64,000 bases of DNA from JACMMS01 sp043758775 (lineage in GTDB: Bacteria > Pseudomonadota > Gammaproteobacteria > Burkholderiales > Methylophilaceae): NCBI GenBank assembly GCA_043758775.1, contig JAYVMU010000026.1:29541-93540 (forward strand), given 5' to 3'. Under the pieces are notes generated by a model. It did not search any database and had not been told where the DNA came from. It worked only from the letters and a program-made list of their open reading frames with translations. The translations under genes and the position numbers were made by a program. Positions 34,486 through 43,571 of this stretch are shown here, piece after piece (position 1 is the stretch's first letter; every line of letters begins with the position of its first letter).

Positions 34486-34698
34486 TTATTTTGCAGGAGC
34501 CTCTGCAGGCTTAGTTTCAGAGCTACCGTTTGGCTTGTCGTTAGGGTTAAGCTGCCAAACATCATCAATGATTTTATCCGCCGCTTTTTGTGCCGCAGCA
34601 GCAGGAAAATAAATATTGATAGTGACACAGGCTGACACCAGCAATGCACTCATTAACGCAGCCACTATCGACTTGGTTGTCATCCCACTTGGTTTCAT
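34486..34698 (-). CDS. ynbE: YnbE-family outer-membrane lipoprotein
   Basis: The 70-residue lipoprotein has a signal with lipobox LVSAC and the short YnbE core CVTINIYFPAAAAQKAADKI. A ~25-residue Pro/Ala/Lys tail follows. In E. coli YnbE oligomerises on the C-terminus of YdbH to complete the bridge from inner to outer membrane. It lies between ydbH and ydbL on the same strand, which supports the same role. The C-terminal tail is longer than in E. coli YnbE (~61 residues). Confidence 0.9.
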   Translation of the reverse strand: MKPSGMTTKSIVAALMSALLVSACVTINIYFPAAAAQKAADKIIDDVWQLNPNDKPNGSSETKPAEAPAK

Positions 34699-34758
34699 TT
34701 GGTTTCCTTAACGATTCTTTAATCTATTTAAATCTTTAACAGCCATAGCAGTCATTAT

Positions 34759-36561
34759 TTACTTTACGATGACCTTAGTATTTCTGTCTGTGATGCGTTT
34801 TATTCTATCTAGCAAGTCTGTCAAACTGACGCGCCGGGTGAAACCGTTCACATTGACTGAGGGAATACCTCGACCCTTAACGATGATAAAGCCTGTTGGT
34901 GTTGACTCAACACCGCCCATTTCACAAATATCATTTCTTAGTTTACAACTCAAGCCAATTTTATCGTAATTAAATTCTTTAAAAAAACGTAAAAACATCC
35001 GTTGCAAAGCCACAGCCGTACCCTCTCCACCTAATGCGGTAATGTTTTCTACTGCACGCTGAGAGATTTTTTTTAGCTGATGTTCATTACTAGCTCCCGT
35101 GCTGGTATGTATGTTCGCATCCAGATTCACCGGTTTCCAATTTTCCAGTATCATATTATTCACATCACCATCCAGCTTGCCCTCAATTGTACCAAAGCTA
35201 AACGTACGTGTTAAATCGCCTAAATCTAGGTTACGCATATTCAAATCTGCATACAAACGAGGCACGACACCTAACGGATCATCAATTTTGAGGTTGTTCA
35301 TACTGACAGTGCCACGGAATACGTTAAACGTCATCGCACCATCCATGTTGAGCTGTTTATTAGCATAAGTCACCAATGGCACTTGGCCAGATATTTTGCC
35401 TTCCATAGTTGGCCAACCAAGAGATTTACTAAATTCATTCATGGTCATTGGTGCAATATCCATACGCAAATGCCAGTTCCAATTGTCGCCTATCCGTGCC
35501 GCAGAGATATCTTCTAAATTGAGCGCTCCATCCAAAATGGGCAAGGTCATTTTAGGGCTGACCAGTGAAAAACGGTTAACTTCGGCAGTGAGATTAGTAT
35601 CACCTAATGGAATTTTTAACAAATAGCCACTTTGGTAACTCAAACTGATTGTTTTAGCATCGTCATAATCCCAAGGCAAGTGCGCATTGAGATGCTTGAA
35701 AGAAAACTTGCCATCGATGTCTTCAATATTGGCATGACGTAAATTAAGTTCAAAACTAGTAGGTTTTAGATTTTTTATTTCAAACTGCCAATCTGCTTTA
35801 CCAGTTACATTCATGTTGCCAAATACCGACTTTTCAGCCAAGGGCTTTAAAAAAATTGTATAAAGCCCAGAAAAATCAACATCTTTAGCATTAACTTGTA
35901 TATCTTCCATTTTTTTTGTGGCAACATTAATACGCGCACTGGCTGACATCTTGCCGACTTCGTTCACTAGCAAGCTGGCTTGATTAATAGTCAGCATCGG
36001 TTGTTTAAACGTACCATTGATTTCAAACGTATTACCTGCTTTGCCAAAATAAAATGGCTGCCAAAACAGCTCACCTTTGTCCCAACTGATTAAACCATTC
36101 CACAGCCATTGACTGCCGTTGTTTTTAGCGGCTAGTTTTATTTGCCCTGTGAGTTTTTCACCTGCATGCAAACCAGATTCATCACTAAAGCTTGCATCAT
36201 CAAAGGTAATATCCGCAGCAAAGTCATTGGGATAGCTATCAAAATGAATCGCAAAAGGCACTTTAATTTGTTTAGCAGTAAGCAAGCCATTTTCACAATC
36301 CACTCCTCCGATTTCTTGCGTATTAAACTGGCCACATTGCAAATCAAACTTTAAGAAATCTGGTTCATTTGTGGGTTTTACTTCGGCGGTTAGCTTAAGC
36401 GTGGGCTGTGCACCCTTTAGGTCAACCTGAAAAAAGGCATTCTTTAATTTCCCCGCAGGCGCGTCAATGTCTCCAATTTGAATTTGAATCGTGCTAATCG
36501 CATAAACTTGCTGTGAAAAAAAGGCAACAAAAACAAACAGGATACTGGTTAAATATTGCAT
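34759..36561 (-). CDS. ydbH: YdbH-like intermembrane phospholipid transport protein
   Basis: The 600-residue protein has an N-terminal signal-anchor (about residues 3-21) and a long beta-rich AsmA-like body. The C-terminal YdbH (dicarboxylate-transport Pfam) region is recognised by WPTMEGKISGQVPLV near 383, the FGTIEGKLDGDV repeat, and the end block LRNDICEMGGVESTPTGFII. In E. coli YdbH, with TamB and YhdP, moves phospholipid to the outer membrane. It is shorter than E. coli YdbH (~879). It starts the ydbH-ynbE-ydbL set, 17 bases after cysM. Confidence 0.88.
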   Translation of the reverse strand: MQYLTSILFVFVAFFSQQVYAISTIQIQIGDIDAPAGKLKNAFFQVDLKGAQPTLKLTAEVKPTNEPDFLKFDLQCGQFNTQEIGGVDCENGLLTAKQIKVPFAIHFDSYPNDFAADITFDDASFSDESGLHAGEKLTGQIKLAAKNNGSQWLWNGLISWDKGELFWQPFYFGKAGNTFEINGTFKQPMLTINQASLLVNEVGKMSASARINVATKKMEDIQVNAKDVDFSGLYTIFLKPLAEKSVFGNMNVTGKADWQFEIKNLKPTSFELNLRHANIEDIDGKFSFKHLNAHLPWDYDDAKTISLSYQSGYLLKIPLGDTNLTAEVNRFSLVSPKMTLPILDGALNLEDISAARIGDNWNWHLRMDIAPMTMNEFSKSLGWPTMEGKISGQVPLVTYANKQLNMDGAMTFNVFRGTVSMNNLKIDDPLGVVPRLYADLNMRNLDLGDLTRTFSFGTIEGKLDGDVNNMILENWKPVNLDANIHTSTGASNEHQLKKISQRAVENITALGGEGTAVALQRMFLRFFKEFNYDKIGLSCKLRNDICEMGGVESTPTGFIIVKGRGIPSVNVNGFTRRVSLTDLLDRIKRITDRNTKVIVK

Positions 36562-36578
36562 TTAGTAAGGTCAATTCA

Positions 36579-37466
36579 TCAACCAGGAAACACACCTGTA
36601 GACAAATATCGATCGCCTCGGTCACACACAATAGACACAATCACTGCATTTTCTACACGTTTAGAAAGTTGTAATGCCGCATATAAAGCTCCGCCAGATG
36701 ATATGCCAGCAAAAATTCCTTCTTCAGTGGCTAATCGTCTTGTGGTATTTTCTGCTTGCTTCTGGCTAATATAAATCAGCTCATCAACGCGTTTAGCATC
36801 AAAAATTGAGGGCATGTATTCTGCTGGCCATTTACGAATTCCAGAGATTTGTGCGCCATCTTCAGGCTGTACGCCAACAATCTGGATGTTACTGTTTTGC
36901 TCTTTTAAGTAACGCGAAGTGCCCATAATCGTACCAGTAGTACCCATGCTAGATACAAAGTGCGTTACTTTACCTTGCGTATCGCGCCAAATTTCAGGCC
37001 CTGTGCTTTCATAATGCGCCAGCGGATTATCCGTATTGCCAAATTGATCTAATACTATGCCTTCGCCCTCTGCCTGCAGTTTCATGGCCACATCACGCGC
37101 CAGCTCCATACTGCCATCTTTCGGCGTTAATACCAGTTCTGCACCATAAGCTTTCATGCTTTGGCGGCGCTCTATACTTTGACTTTCTGGCATCACCAAT
37201 ATCATTTTATAACCACGCATTGCCGCCACCATGGCAAGTGCAATGCCAGTGTTGCCACTAGTCGCTTCAATTAAAGTATCGCCTGGCTTGATATCGCCGC
37301 GCTCTTCAGCACGCATCACCATGCTGTAGGCAGGACGATCTTTGACTGACCCCGCAGGGTTGTTACCTTCTAATTTAAGCAAAATGGTGTTGCTAGTGTC
37401 ACCACCCATACGTTGTAATTTAACTAACGGCGTATTGCCGACAAAGCTGTCTAGTGTTTTATACAT
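36579..37466 (-). CDS. cysM: Cysteine synthase B CysM
   Basis: The 295-residue PLP enzyme makes cysteine from O-acetylserine and sulfide or thiosulfate. KLEGNNPAGSVKDRPA carries the PLP lysine (near residue 42), EATSGNTGIALA binds the substrate carboxylate near 69, and SMGTTGTIMGTSRYL is the phosphate loop near 174. The pattern and length (E. coli CysM 303) favour CysM over CysK. It lies four bases behind dsbB, so sulfur assimilation and disulfide formation share a transcript. Confidence 0.95.
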   Translation of the reverse strand: MYKTLDSFVGNTPLVKLQRMGGDTSNTILLKLEGNNPAGSVKDRPAYSMVMRAEERGDIKPGDTLIEATSGNTGIALAMVAAMRGYKMILVMPESQSIERRQSMKAYGAELVLTPKDGSMELARDVAMKLQAEGEGIVLDQFGNTDNPLAHYESTGPEIWRDTQGKVTHFVSSMGTTGTIMGTSRYLKEQNSNIQIVGVQPEDGAQISGIRKWPAEYMPSIFDAKRVDELIYISQKQAENTTRRLATEEGIFAGISSGGALYAALQLSKRVENAVIVSIVCDRGDRYLSTGVFPG

Positions 37467-37470
37467 AAAT

Positions 37471-37974
37471 TTATCTTTTATTTCTTTTTAGAGTTGCTAA
37501 ATAAATGGCGTAAATGCCTAAGCTGATAAAAGCGATTAAAGCTAACTGTGGCAAGGTCAGGCCGAGCAGTTTCCAGTCAATCGTTGCACAATCGCCGGTG
37601 CCCCTAAAAACTAGAGTAAAGGCTTTTTTAAGAGGAAAATTTTGAAACATATAATCGAAGCCCACACCACAATCAGCGATGATGTCACCTTTATGTGCTT
37701 GCAAGTACCAATGACGAATCGCCACGCTAGCGCCGCCTATCACCGTTAACACATGCAGAACTGCATAAACATTACGTCCCCATGCCTTAGGGTTTTGAAT
37801 CGCGGCAACTAAAAAGCCCAAACCCAAACCCATAAATACCATGCGTTGGGAAATGCACAATGGACACGGCTCTAACTTATATTGTGTTTGTATGACTAAG
37901 GCCAAAGCAACCAATCCAAAACTGGCTAAGAAGCCTAACAAATAACCTGTTCTACCCGATAATTTTTTACTCAT
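37471..37974 (-). CDS. dsbB: Disulfide bond formation protein DsbB
   Basis: The 167-residue inner-membrane protein passes electrons from DsbA to quinone. It has four hydrophobic helices, the first redox pair PCPLC (Cys37, Cys40) and the second periplasmic pair Cys102 and Cys129. The QR pair after the CxxC motif (CISQR) sits where ubiquinone is bound. Length matches E. coli DsbB (176). cysM starts immediately downstream. No dsbA is visible in the window. Confidence 0.95.
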   Translation of the reverse strand: MSKKLSGRTGYLLGFLASFGLVALALVIQTQYKLEPCPLCISQRMVFMGLGLGFLVAAIQNPKAWGRNVYAVLHVLTVIGGASVAIRHWYLQAHKGDIIADCGVGFDYMFQNFPLKKAFTLVFRGTGDCATIDWKLLGLTLPQLALIAFISLGIYAIYLATLKRNKR

Positions 37975-38085
37975 TATTGCGCTTCCTAGTAATATTTGTA
38001 CTAAAAATAATTCCTCATTGTAATGGATTACAGTTGTTTAAGAATATAGTTGTTTGGGTCAATAACGTAATGGATAATAGCGGCT

Positions 38086-39324
38086 ATGGAAGAAAACATC
38101 ATCACCGCATCGCCACAAATCATACTGACCGTCAGTGAGCTAAATCGTTTAGCACGCGATGTATTAGAACGTAGTTTTCCGTTATTTTGGCTGAGTGGTG
38201 AAATATCCAACCTCACACGGGCGGCGAGTGGCCACTGGTATTTCTCACTCAAAGATAGCGGCGCACAAGTGCGTTGCGTGATGTTTAAAGGTCGCAACAG
38301 TTATCTCGGCTGGATTCCTAAAGAGGGTGATAAAGTAGAAGCGCGTGCCACAGTCACGCTTTACGAAGCGCGCGGTGATTTTCAGCTCACCATAGAATTT
38401 CTACAACGGGCTGGCCTAGGTGTTTTATTTGAAGCCTATGAGCAACTTAAAGCCAAATTACAGCTTGAAGGTTTATTCGATAGTAATTTAAAACAACCGA
38501 TACCGCAGCACCCACGCCAAATCGGCATAGTAACTTCACCAGATGCCGCCGCTTTACGTGATGTGTTAACCACACTCAAACGCCGCATGCCAAGTACGCC
38601 GGTGATTATTTACCCCACACCAGTACAAGGCAAAGGCGCAGCCACTTTAATCGCCAATGCCATCAATCAAGCCAGTCAGCGCGTGGAGTGTGATGTACTG
38701 ATTATTTGCCGCGGCGGTGGCAGCATTGAAGATTTATGGCAATTTAACGAAGAAATTGTCGCACGCGCCATTGCCAACTGCCCTATTCCTACTATCAGCG
38801 GTGTCGGTCATGAAACCGATTTCACCATTGCAGACTTTGTCGCCGACGTTCGTGCACCAACTCCAACAGCGGCGGCAGAGCTTGTTTCGCCAGACAGGCA
38901 AGCCATGCTATACCAGCTTACCAGCCTGCAACAACGTTTGACCAGGCAAATAAATGATGCCATTAACCTGCGCGCCCAAGCCTTGGATTACCTCGCACGG
39001 CGTTTGTTATCTCCGCTGCAACAAGTGAAACAGAAAATGAGTCAAGTTGCACAATTACAACAAAGACTCGCCAGCGCATTTAATCAGCAACTACAAACAC
39101 AGCAACAACATGTATTGAGACTAAGCAACAGCCTCAAACAGCTCAATCCGCATGCGGTGCTGGAGCGTGGCTATGCTTTTGTACAGTCTGCAAGTGGTGT
39201 ACTTGTTACTGATAGCGCTAAATTAGCTAAAAATGAAATCGTTAAAATCACCTTTGCCAAAGGTGATGTCAACGCGCAGATTATGCTGCCTGCCAAAGAT
39301 AGCCAACAACCTGATTTATTCTAA
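38086..39324 (+). CDS. xseA: Exodeoxyribonuclease VII large subunit XseA
   Basis: The 412-residue protein has an N-terminal OB-fold (~12-105: LTVSELNRLARDVLERSFP, WFSLKD-type block), then the catalytic domain (GIVTSPDAAALRDVLTTLKRR near 148, IICRGGGSIEDLWQFNEE near 206, GVGHETDFTIADFVAD near 244) and a coiled-coil C-terminal half that binds XseB copies. ExoVII degrades single-stranded DNA from both ends. Gene is divergent from dsbB. xseB is not adjacent. Length is slightly below E. coli XseA (456). Confidence 0.96.
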   Translation: MEENIITASPQIILTVSELNRLARDVLERSFPLFWLSGEISNLTRAASGHWYFSLKDSGAQVRCVMFKGRNSYLGWIPKEGDKVEARATVTLYEARGDFQLTIEFLQRAGLGVLFEAYEQLKAKLQLEGLFDSNLKQPIPQHPRQIGIVTSPDAAALRDVLTTLKRRMPSTPVIIYPTPVQGKGAATLIANAINQASQRVECDVLIICRGGGSIEDLWQFNEEIVARAIANCPIPTISGVGHETDFTIADFVADVRAPTPTAAAELVSPDRQAMLYQLTSLQQRLTRQINDAINLRAQALDYLARRLLSPLQQVKQKMSQVAQLQQRLASAFNQQLQTQQQHVLRLSNSLKQLNPHAVLERGYAFVQSASGVLVTDSAKLAKNEIVKITFAKGDVNAQIMLPAKDSQQPDLF

Positions 39325-39419
39325 AAGTATTGGCTAAAAACGATTATTACCGTCTATTAGTTGATTGAAGTATGCACATGCCTGATAATAGCGACTTAGT
39401 TTAATTGCAGTTACATTTA

Positions 39420-41330
39420 ATGAACACTTCTATAGCCCCGCCAGTAACTTCAACAACCGAGATCAAAAAAAATGGACTTCCAGCGCTGGCGCTGACCGCA
39501 CTTGGAGTTGTGTTTGGTGATATTGGCACCAGCCCACTTTACACCATGAAAGAAGTCTTTTCCGCTGGTCATCGCCCGGTGCCCCTGAGCCACGATAACG
39601 TTTATGGCATTTTGTCCCTGATTGTATGGGGCTTAATCATGATTGTTTCGGTTAAATATGTTGCTTTTATTATGCGTGCCGACAACCGTGGTGAAGGCGG
39701 GATTATGGCCTTATTGGCTTTAGCCTCACGCAGCGTGGCAACAGACGTACGTAAACAGATGATGATTATGACCTTAGGCATCCTTGGCGCATGTATGTTT
39801 TACGCCGACGGCATGATTACACCTGCTGTATCGATTTTAGGTGCGGTAGAAGGTTTAGAAGTTGCAGCGAGCAGCTTACATAGCTATATTCTGCCAATCA
39901 CTCTAGTGCTCATTGTGGGCATATTTTGGGTACAGAGCAAAGGCACCGCAATCGTCGGTGCTTTTTTTGGCCCTGTCATGTTCCTCTGGTTTAGTGTACT
40001 CGCCATTTTGGGCATCGTTCAAATTAGCCATGAACCCGCCATCTTAAATGCATTGAACCCTATTTATGGCTTGCGTTTTTTCTTAGGAAACGGCCTCTTA
40101 GGCTTTGTGACGCTAGGCTCAGTCGTATTGGCATTTACTGGGGCCGAGGCGCTTTATGCCGACATGGGTCACTTTGGTCGAAAACCTATTCGCTTAGCCT
40201 GGTTTGCTTTTGTATTGCCAGCCTTAGTGCTTAATTATTTTGGTCAGGGAGCGCTTATTTTGCACAATCCTGAGGCGATTAAAAACCCATTTTATTTAAT
40301 GGCACCGCAGTGGGCACTATTTCCATTAATTGTTTTAGCCACTATGGCAGCGGTGATTGCTTCGCAATCGGTAATTTCCGGTGCATTCTCCATGTCACGC
40401 CAAGCCTTACAACTCGGTTATTTGCCGCGCATGCATGTTGAACACACCTCTGATAGCCAAGAAGGCCAAATCTACTTACCGCGTATCAACATGATTCTCA
40501 TGATAGGTGTCATAGGCCTGGTATTAGGCTTTAAATCCTCGGGCAATTTAGCGGCTGCTTATGGCATTGCTGTAACGGGTAATATGGTCATCACCACGTT
40601 ATTAGCAAGCATTGTTTTTTACAATATGTGGGGCTGGAGTAAAATCAAAGTGGGTATTGCAGTTGCAATATTTTTAACCATTGATATCGCACTATTTAGC
40701 GCTAATATGCTTAAAATCCTTGATGGCGGTTGGGCTCCCTTGCTGATGGGTATTATTATTTTTACCCTGATGACCTCATGGAAAACAGGACGTAGCTTGC
40801 TATTTAAAATCCTCAAAAGTGAGGCAATGGCATTAGAGCCATTCATTGAGGCTATTGGCGCACACCCCCCAGCCCGAGTTCCTGGTACCGCGCTGTTTAT
40901 GACACCAAATCCAGAAGGCGTACCACATGCCATGCTACACAACCTGAAACATAATAAAGTGCTGCACGAAAAGGTCGTGATTCTCACTGTTAAATTTTTA
41001 GACTATCCAAACTCATCGGAAGAAGAACGTGTAGAAGTGGAAAAACTACCACATGAGTTCTACCGCGTAACGGTACGGTACGGCTTTAAAGATGAACCTG
41101 ATTTACCACGTGATTTAGCCACCTGCGTCAATGAAGGCTTGGAATTAGACACGATGGATACTTCGTTCTTTATTGGTAAAGAAAGCTTGATACTTGTCGA
41201 TAACAATGAAATGCCTTACTGGCGCAAAAAAATCTTCACTAGCCTTTTCCGTAGTGCTGAAACCATTACTAACCAGTTTAAATTACCGCCTAATCGCGTG
41301 ATTGAGCTGGGTTCTCAGGTCACATTCTGA
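39420..41330 (+). CDS. kup: Low-affinity potassium uptake protein Kup
   Basis: I chose ATG 39420 (636 residues, starting MNTSIAPPVT) over a TTG at 39405. The family motif GVVFGDIGTSPLYTMKEVF lies near residue 30, and about twelve hydrophobic segments reach to ~440. A cytosolic C-terminal domain (~480-636) follows, ending KLPPNRVIELGSQVTF. Kup imports K+ with protons. Length fits E. coli Kup (622). It stands alone behind xseA with a 95-base gap. Confidence 0.95.
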   Translation: MNTSIAPPVTSTTEIKKNGLPALALTALGVVFGDIGTSPLYTMKEVFSAGHRPVPLSHDNVYGILSLIVWGLIMIVSVKYVAFIMRADNRGEGGIMALLALASRSVATDVRKQMMIMTLGILGACMFYADGMITPAVSILGAVEGLEVAASSLHSYILPITLVLIVGIFWVQSKGTAIVGAFFGPVMFLWFSVLAILGIVQISHEPAILNALNPIYGLRFFLGNGLLGFVTLGSVVLAFTGAEALYADMGHFGRKPIRLAWFAFVLPALVLNYFGQGALILHNPEAIKNPFYLMAPQWALFPLIVLATMAAVIASQSVISGAFSMSRQALQLGYLPRMHVEHTSDSQEGQIYLPRINMILMIGVIGLVLGFKSSGNLAAAYGIAVTGNMVITTLLASIVFYNMWGWSKIKVGIAVAIFLTIDIALFSANMLKILDGGWAPLLMGIIIFTLMTSWKTGRSLLFKILKSEAMALEPFIEAIGAHPPARVPGTALFMTPNPEGVPHAMLHNLKHNKVLHEKVVILTVKFLDYPNSSEEERVEVEKLPHEFYRVTVRYGFKDEPDLPRDLATCVNEGLELDTMDTSFFIGKESLILVDNNEMPYWRKKIFTSLFRSAETITNQFKLPPNRVIELGSQVTF

Positions 41331-41458
41331 CCGATGATAAATGGCAGTGTTATTTAATGATGCTGTAATCAGCCATAATATTACTAGTTACGTTAGTGCT
41401 AGTTCATACTTAAATTTTGTAGGCTATAAGTTGAAACATATTGAATATGGAGTATAAA

Positions 41459-42301
41459 ATGAAAAAACTACTAATCGTACTAATTGCCGCTACAACCTTA
41501 CAGATAAGCGGCTGTGCGACTACCAGCACCACCAACTCAGGTGCTGTGGGTATTGAACGCAAGCAGTATGTAGGCTTGGTTTCAGAAAAGGAGGCAGAAA
41601 AACAATCTGCTCTTGCTTATCAACAAACCATTAAAGAAGCTGAATCTAAAAAACTACTCAATACTGACAGCATAGAAACCCAACGCGTACGCACCATTGC
41701 AAACCGACTAATTGCTCAGGTTGGCGTATTTAGGCAAGATGCACTTAAATGGAATTGGGAAGTGAACGTGCAAGAAAGCAAAGAGGTGAATGCTTATTGT
41801 ATGGCTGGCGGTAAAATCATGGTCTATACAGGCTTAATTGACCAAATCAAACCTACTGATGATGAGCTAGCTGCAGTAATGGGCCATGAAATGTCACATG
41901 CGCTACGTGAACATGTTCGCGAGCAAATGTCACGTGCAAAAGCACAACAGCTAGGGCTATTAGGCCTTGCTGCCGTTATTGGTGTAACAACACAAAATGC
42001 GGATAATGCCGCTACTACTGTAGCGCTAGGCGGCTCATTGGCAGCGGTTGCACTCACCCTACCCAATAGCCGTACTGCCGAAACTGAAGCTGATGAAATG
42101 GGCTTAGAGCTAGCAGCGCGCGCTGGTTATAACCCAGATGCCGCGGTAACTTTGTGGCAAAAAATGGCGGCACTAGGAGGCTCTAAGCCACCTGAGTTCT
42201 TGAGTACCCACCCCGCAGACGCCACACGCATCGCTAATCTACGTGCAATAGTGCCTAAAGTACGTCCACTCTATGAGGCTGCCAAAGAAGCCGGTAAATG
42301 A
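41459..42301 (+). CDS. M48-family metalloprotease lipoprotein
   Basis: I chose ATG 41459 (280 residues) because it starts a lipoprotein signal (MKKLLIVLIAATTLQISGC, Cys19) behind a GGAG ribosome site; the frame also reaches a TTG at 41441. The zinc motif is HEMSH (His143, Glu144, His147), with the third ligand in ETEADEMGLELAARAG. The domain resembles LoiP/YcaL-type outer-membrane proteases that check outer-membrane protein quality. No BepA-like TPR domain is present. It sits between kup and dapD. Confidence 0.9.
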   Translation: MKKLLIVLIAATTLQISGCATTSTTNSGAVGIERKQYVGLVSEKEAEKQSALAYQQTIKEAESKKLLNTDSIETQRVRTIANRLIAQVGVFRQDALKWNWEVNVQESKEVNAYCMAGGKIMVYTGLIDQIKPTDDELAAVMGHEMSHALREHVREQMSRAKAQQLGLLGLAAVIGVTTQNADNAATTVALGGSLAAVALTLPNSRTAETEADEMGLELAARAGYNPDAAVTLWQKMAALGGSKPPEFLSTHPADATRIANLRAIVPKVRPLYEAAKEAGK

Positions 42302-42325
42302 AGACAAGCACTTAATTAGTGACAG

Positions 42326-42342
42326 ATTAAGGTAAAATAGCG
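42326..42342 (+). promoter_or_regulatory. Probable dapD promoter -10 region (shared 17-mer)
   Basis: ATTAAGGTAAAATAGCG is identical to the sequence before purB at 2236-2252 and lies 34 bases before the dapD ATG. It contains a TAAAAT -10-like hexamer at 42333-42338. A clear -35 is not seen. Confidence 0.45.
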
Positions 42343-42375
42343 CTTTTGCTATTTACCCTTTTATTTTGGATCATC

Positions 42376-43203
42376 ATGAATCAATTACAGCAAGTTATCG
42401 AAGCCGCGTTTGAAGACCGCGCAAACATTAATCCAGCTAATGCTAGCAAAGAAGTTAAAGATGCTGTTGCTAGCGTCATTGCTGATTTAGACAACGGTGC
42501 ATTACGTGTTGCGTCACGCATTGGTGATACCCAACAATGGGAAACACATCAATGGCTTAAAAAAGCTGTATTGTTGTCATTCCGCTTAAAAGATAACGTT
42601 TTAATGGACGGCGGCTGCACTAAGTACTTTGATAAAGTATCGCCTAAATTTGCTGATTATACTGAAGAAGACTTCAAGGCTGGTGGCTTCCGTGTAGTAC
42701 CAAACGCAATTGTGCGCCGTGGCTCATTTATCGGTAAAAATGCCGTATTAATGCCGTCATACGTCAATATTGGTGCTTATGTTGGTGAAGGCACAATGGT
42801 AGACACATGGGCAACAGTTGGCTCTTGCGCACAAATCGGTAAAAACGTGCACTTATCTGGTGGCGTGGGTATCGGTGGTGTATTAGAGCCAGTGCAAGCT
42901 GGCCCAACAATTATCGGTGACAACTGCTTTGTTGGCGCCCGTTCTGAAGTAGTTGAAGGCGTAGTCGTTGAAGACAATTGTGTGATTTCTATGGGCGTAT
43001 ATATTGGTCAATCGACCAAGATTTACGATCGCGAAACCGGCGAGGTATTTTATGGCCGTGTGCCGGCAGGCTCGGTGGTGGTTTCTGGCAACCTGCCTTC
43101 GAAAGATGGCAGCTACAGTTTATATTGTGCGGTTATTGTTAAAAAAGTAGATGCCAAAACTTTAGGTAAAGTTGGCATCAACGAATTATTACGTGGTATT
43201 TAA
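42376..43203 (+). CDS. dapD: Tetrahydrodipicolinate N-succinyltransferase DapD
   Basis: I chose ATG 42376 (275 residues, starting MNQLQQVIEAAFEDR), matching E. coli DapD (274). The N-terminal helical region is followed by the left-handed parallel beta-helix of hexapeptide repeats (GSFIGKNAVLMPSYVNIGA, then VGSCAQIGKNVHLSGG). The enzyme succinylates tetrahydrodipicolinate in lysine and diaminopimelate synthesis. dapE, acting two steps later, lies 3 kb downstream. A terminator follows this gene. Confidence 0.97.
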   Translation: MNQLQQVIEAAFEDRANINPANASKEVKDAVASVIADLDNGALRVASRIGDTQQWETHQWLKKAVLLSFRLKDNVLMDGGCTKYFDKVSPKFADYTEEDFKAGGFRVVPNAIVRRGSFIGKNAVLMPSYVNIGAYVGEGTMVDTWATVGSCAQIGKNVHLSGGVGIGGVLEPVQAGPTIIGDNCFVGARSEVVEGVVVEDNCVISMGVYIGQSTKIYDRETGEVFYGRVPAGSVVVSGNLPSKDGSYSLYCAVIVKKVDAKTLGKVGINELLRGI

Positions 43204-43571
43204 CAAAATTTAACCAGCGAATGCATAGCGTTTAAATATTTTCCCTATGGCGCGCTAGCAATACACTAAAAAGCCAGAACTTAAAAACAATCAAGGTCTG
43301 GCTTTTTTACATCTAAAACCATGAGCGTTTTAATACATAAAATAAAGCCACTGACCACCCATTTCCTATCACTCACTGTCATTTTTTCAGCATCTGTGCA
43401 TAGTCTGCCGACTACTAGTAGCCCACGACCAGCCTACTAAAATAGCAAGCTTGCTAATTAATTAAGGCTTTCCCAGTGTTTTTAAAATATACTTACTGCT
43501 TGCATGGCTTTTGCCAATGTATAGCTATAGTTATATTTTAACCATGCAAGCTAAAGCTGAATATCAAATAT
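43204..43571. other. Intergenic region between dapD and the GGDEF-EAL gene
   Basis: This 368-base gap holds the dapD terminator (43268-43308) and then AT-rich sequence with no credible gene. A 10-base palindrome, CTACTAGTAG, is at 43412-43421. The GGDEF-EAL gene starts at 43572 without an obvious strong ribosome site. I see no clear promoter. Confidence 0.4.
43268..43308 (+). terminator. Terminator after dapD
   Basis: AAAAAGCCAGA (43268-43278) pairs with TCTGGCTTTTTT (43297-43308), with an 18-base loop, ending in a T run on the plus strand. The symmetry of A and T flanks would allow use from either side. Confidence 0.8.
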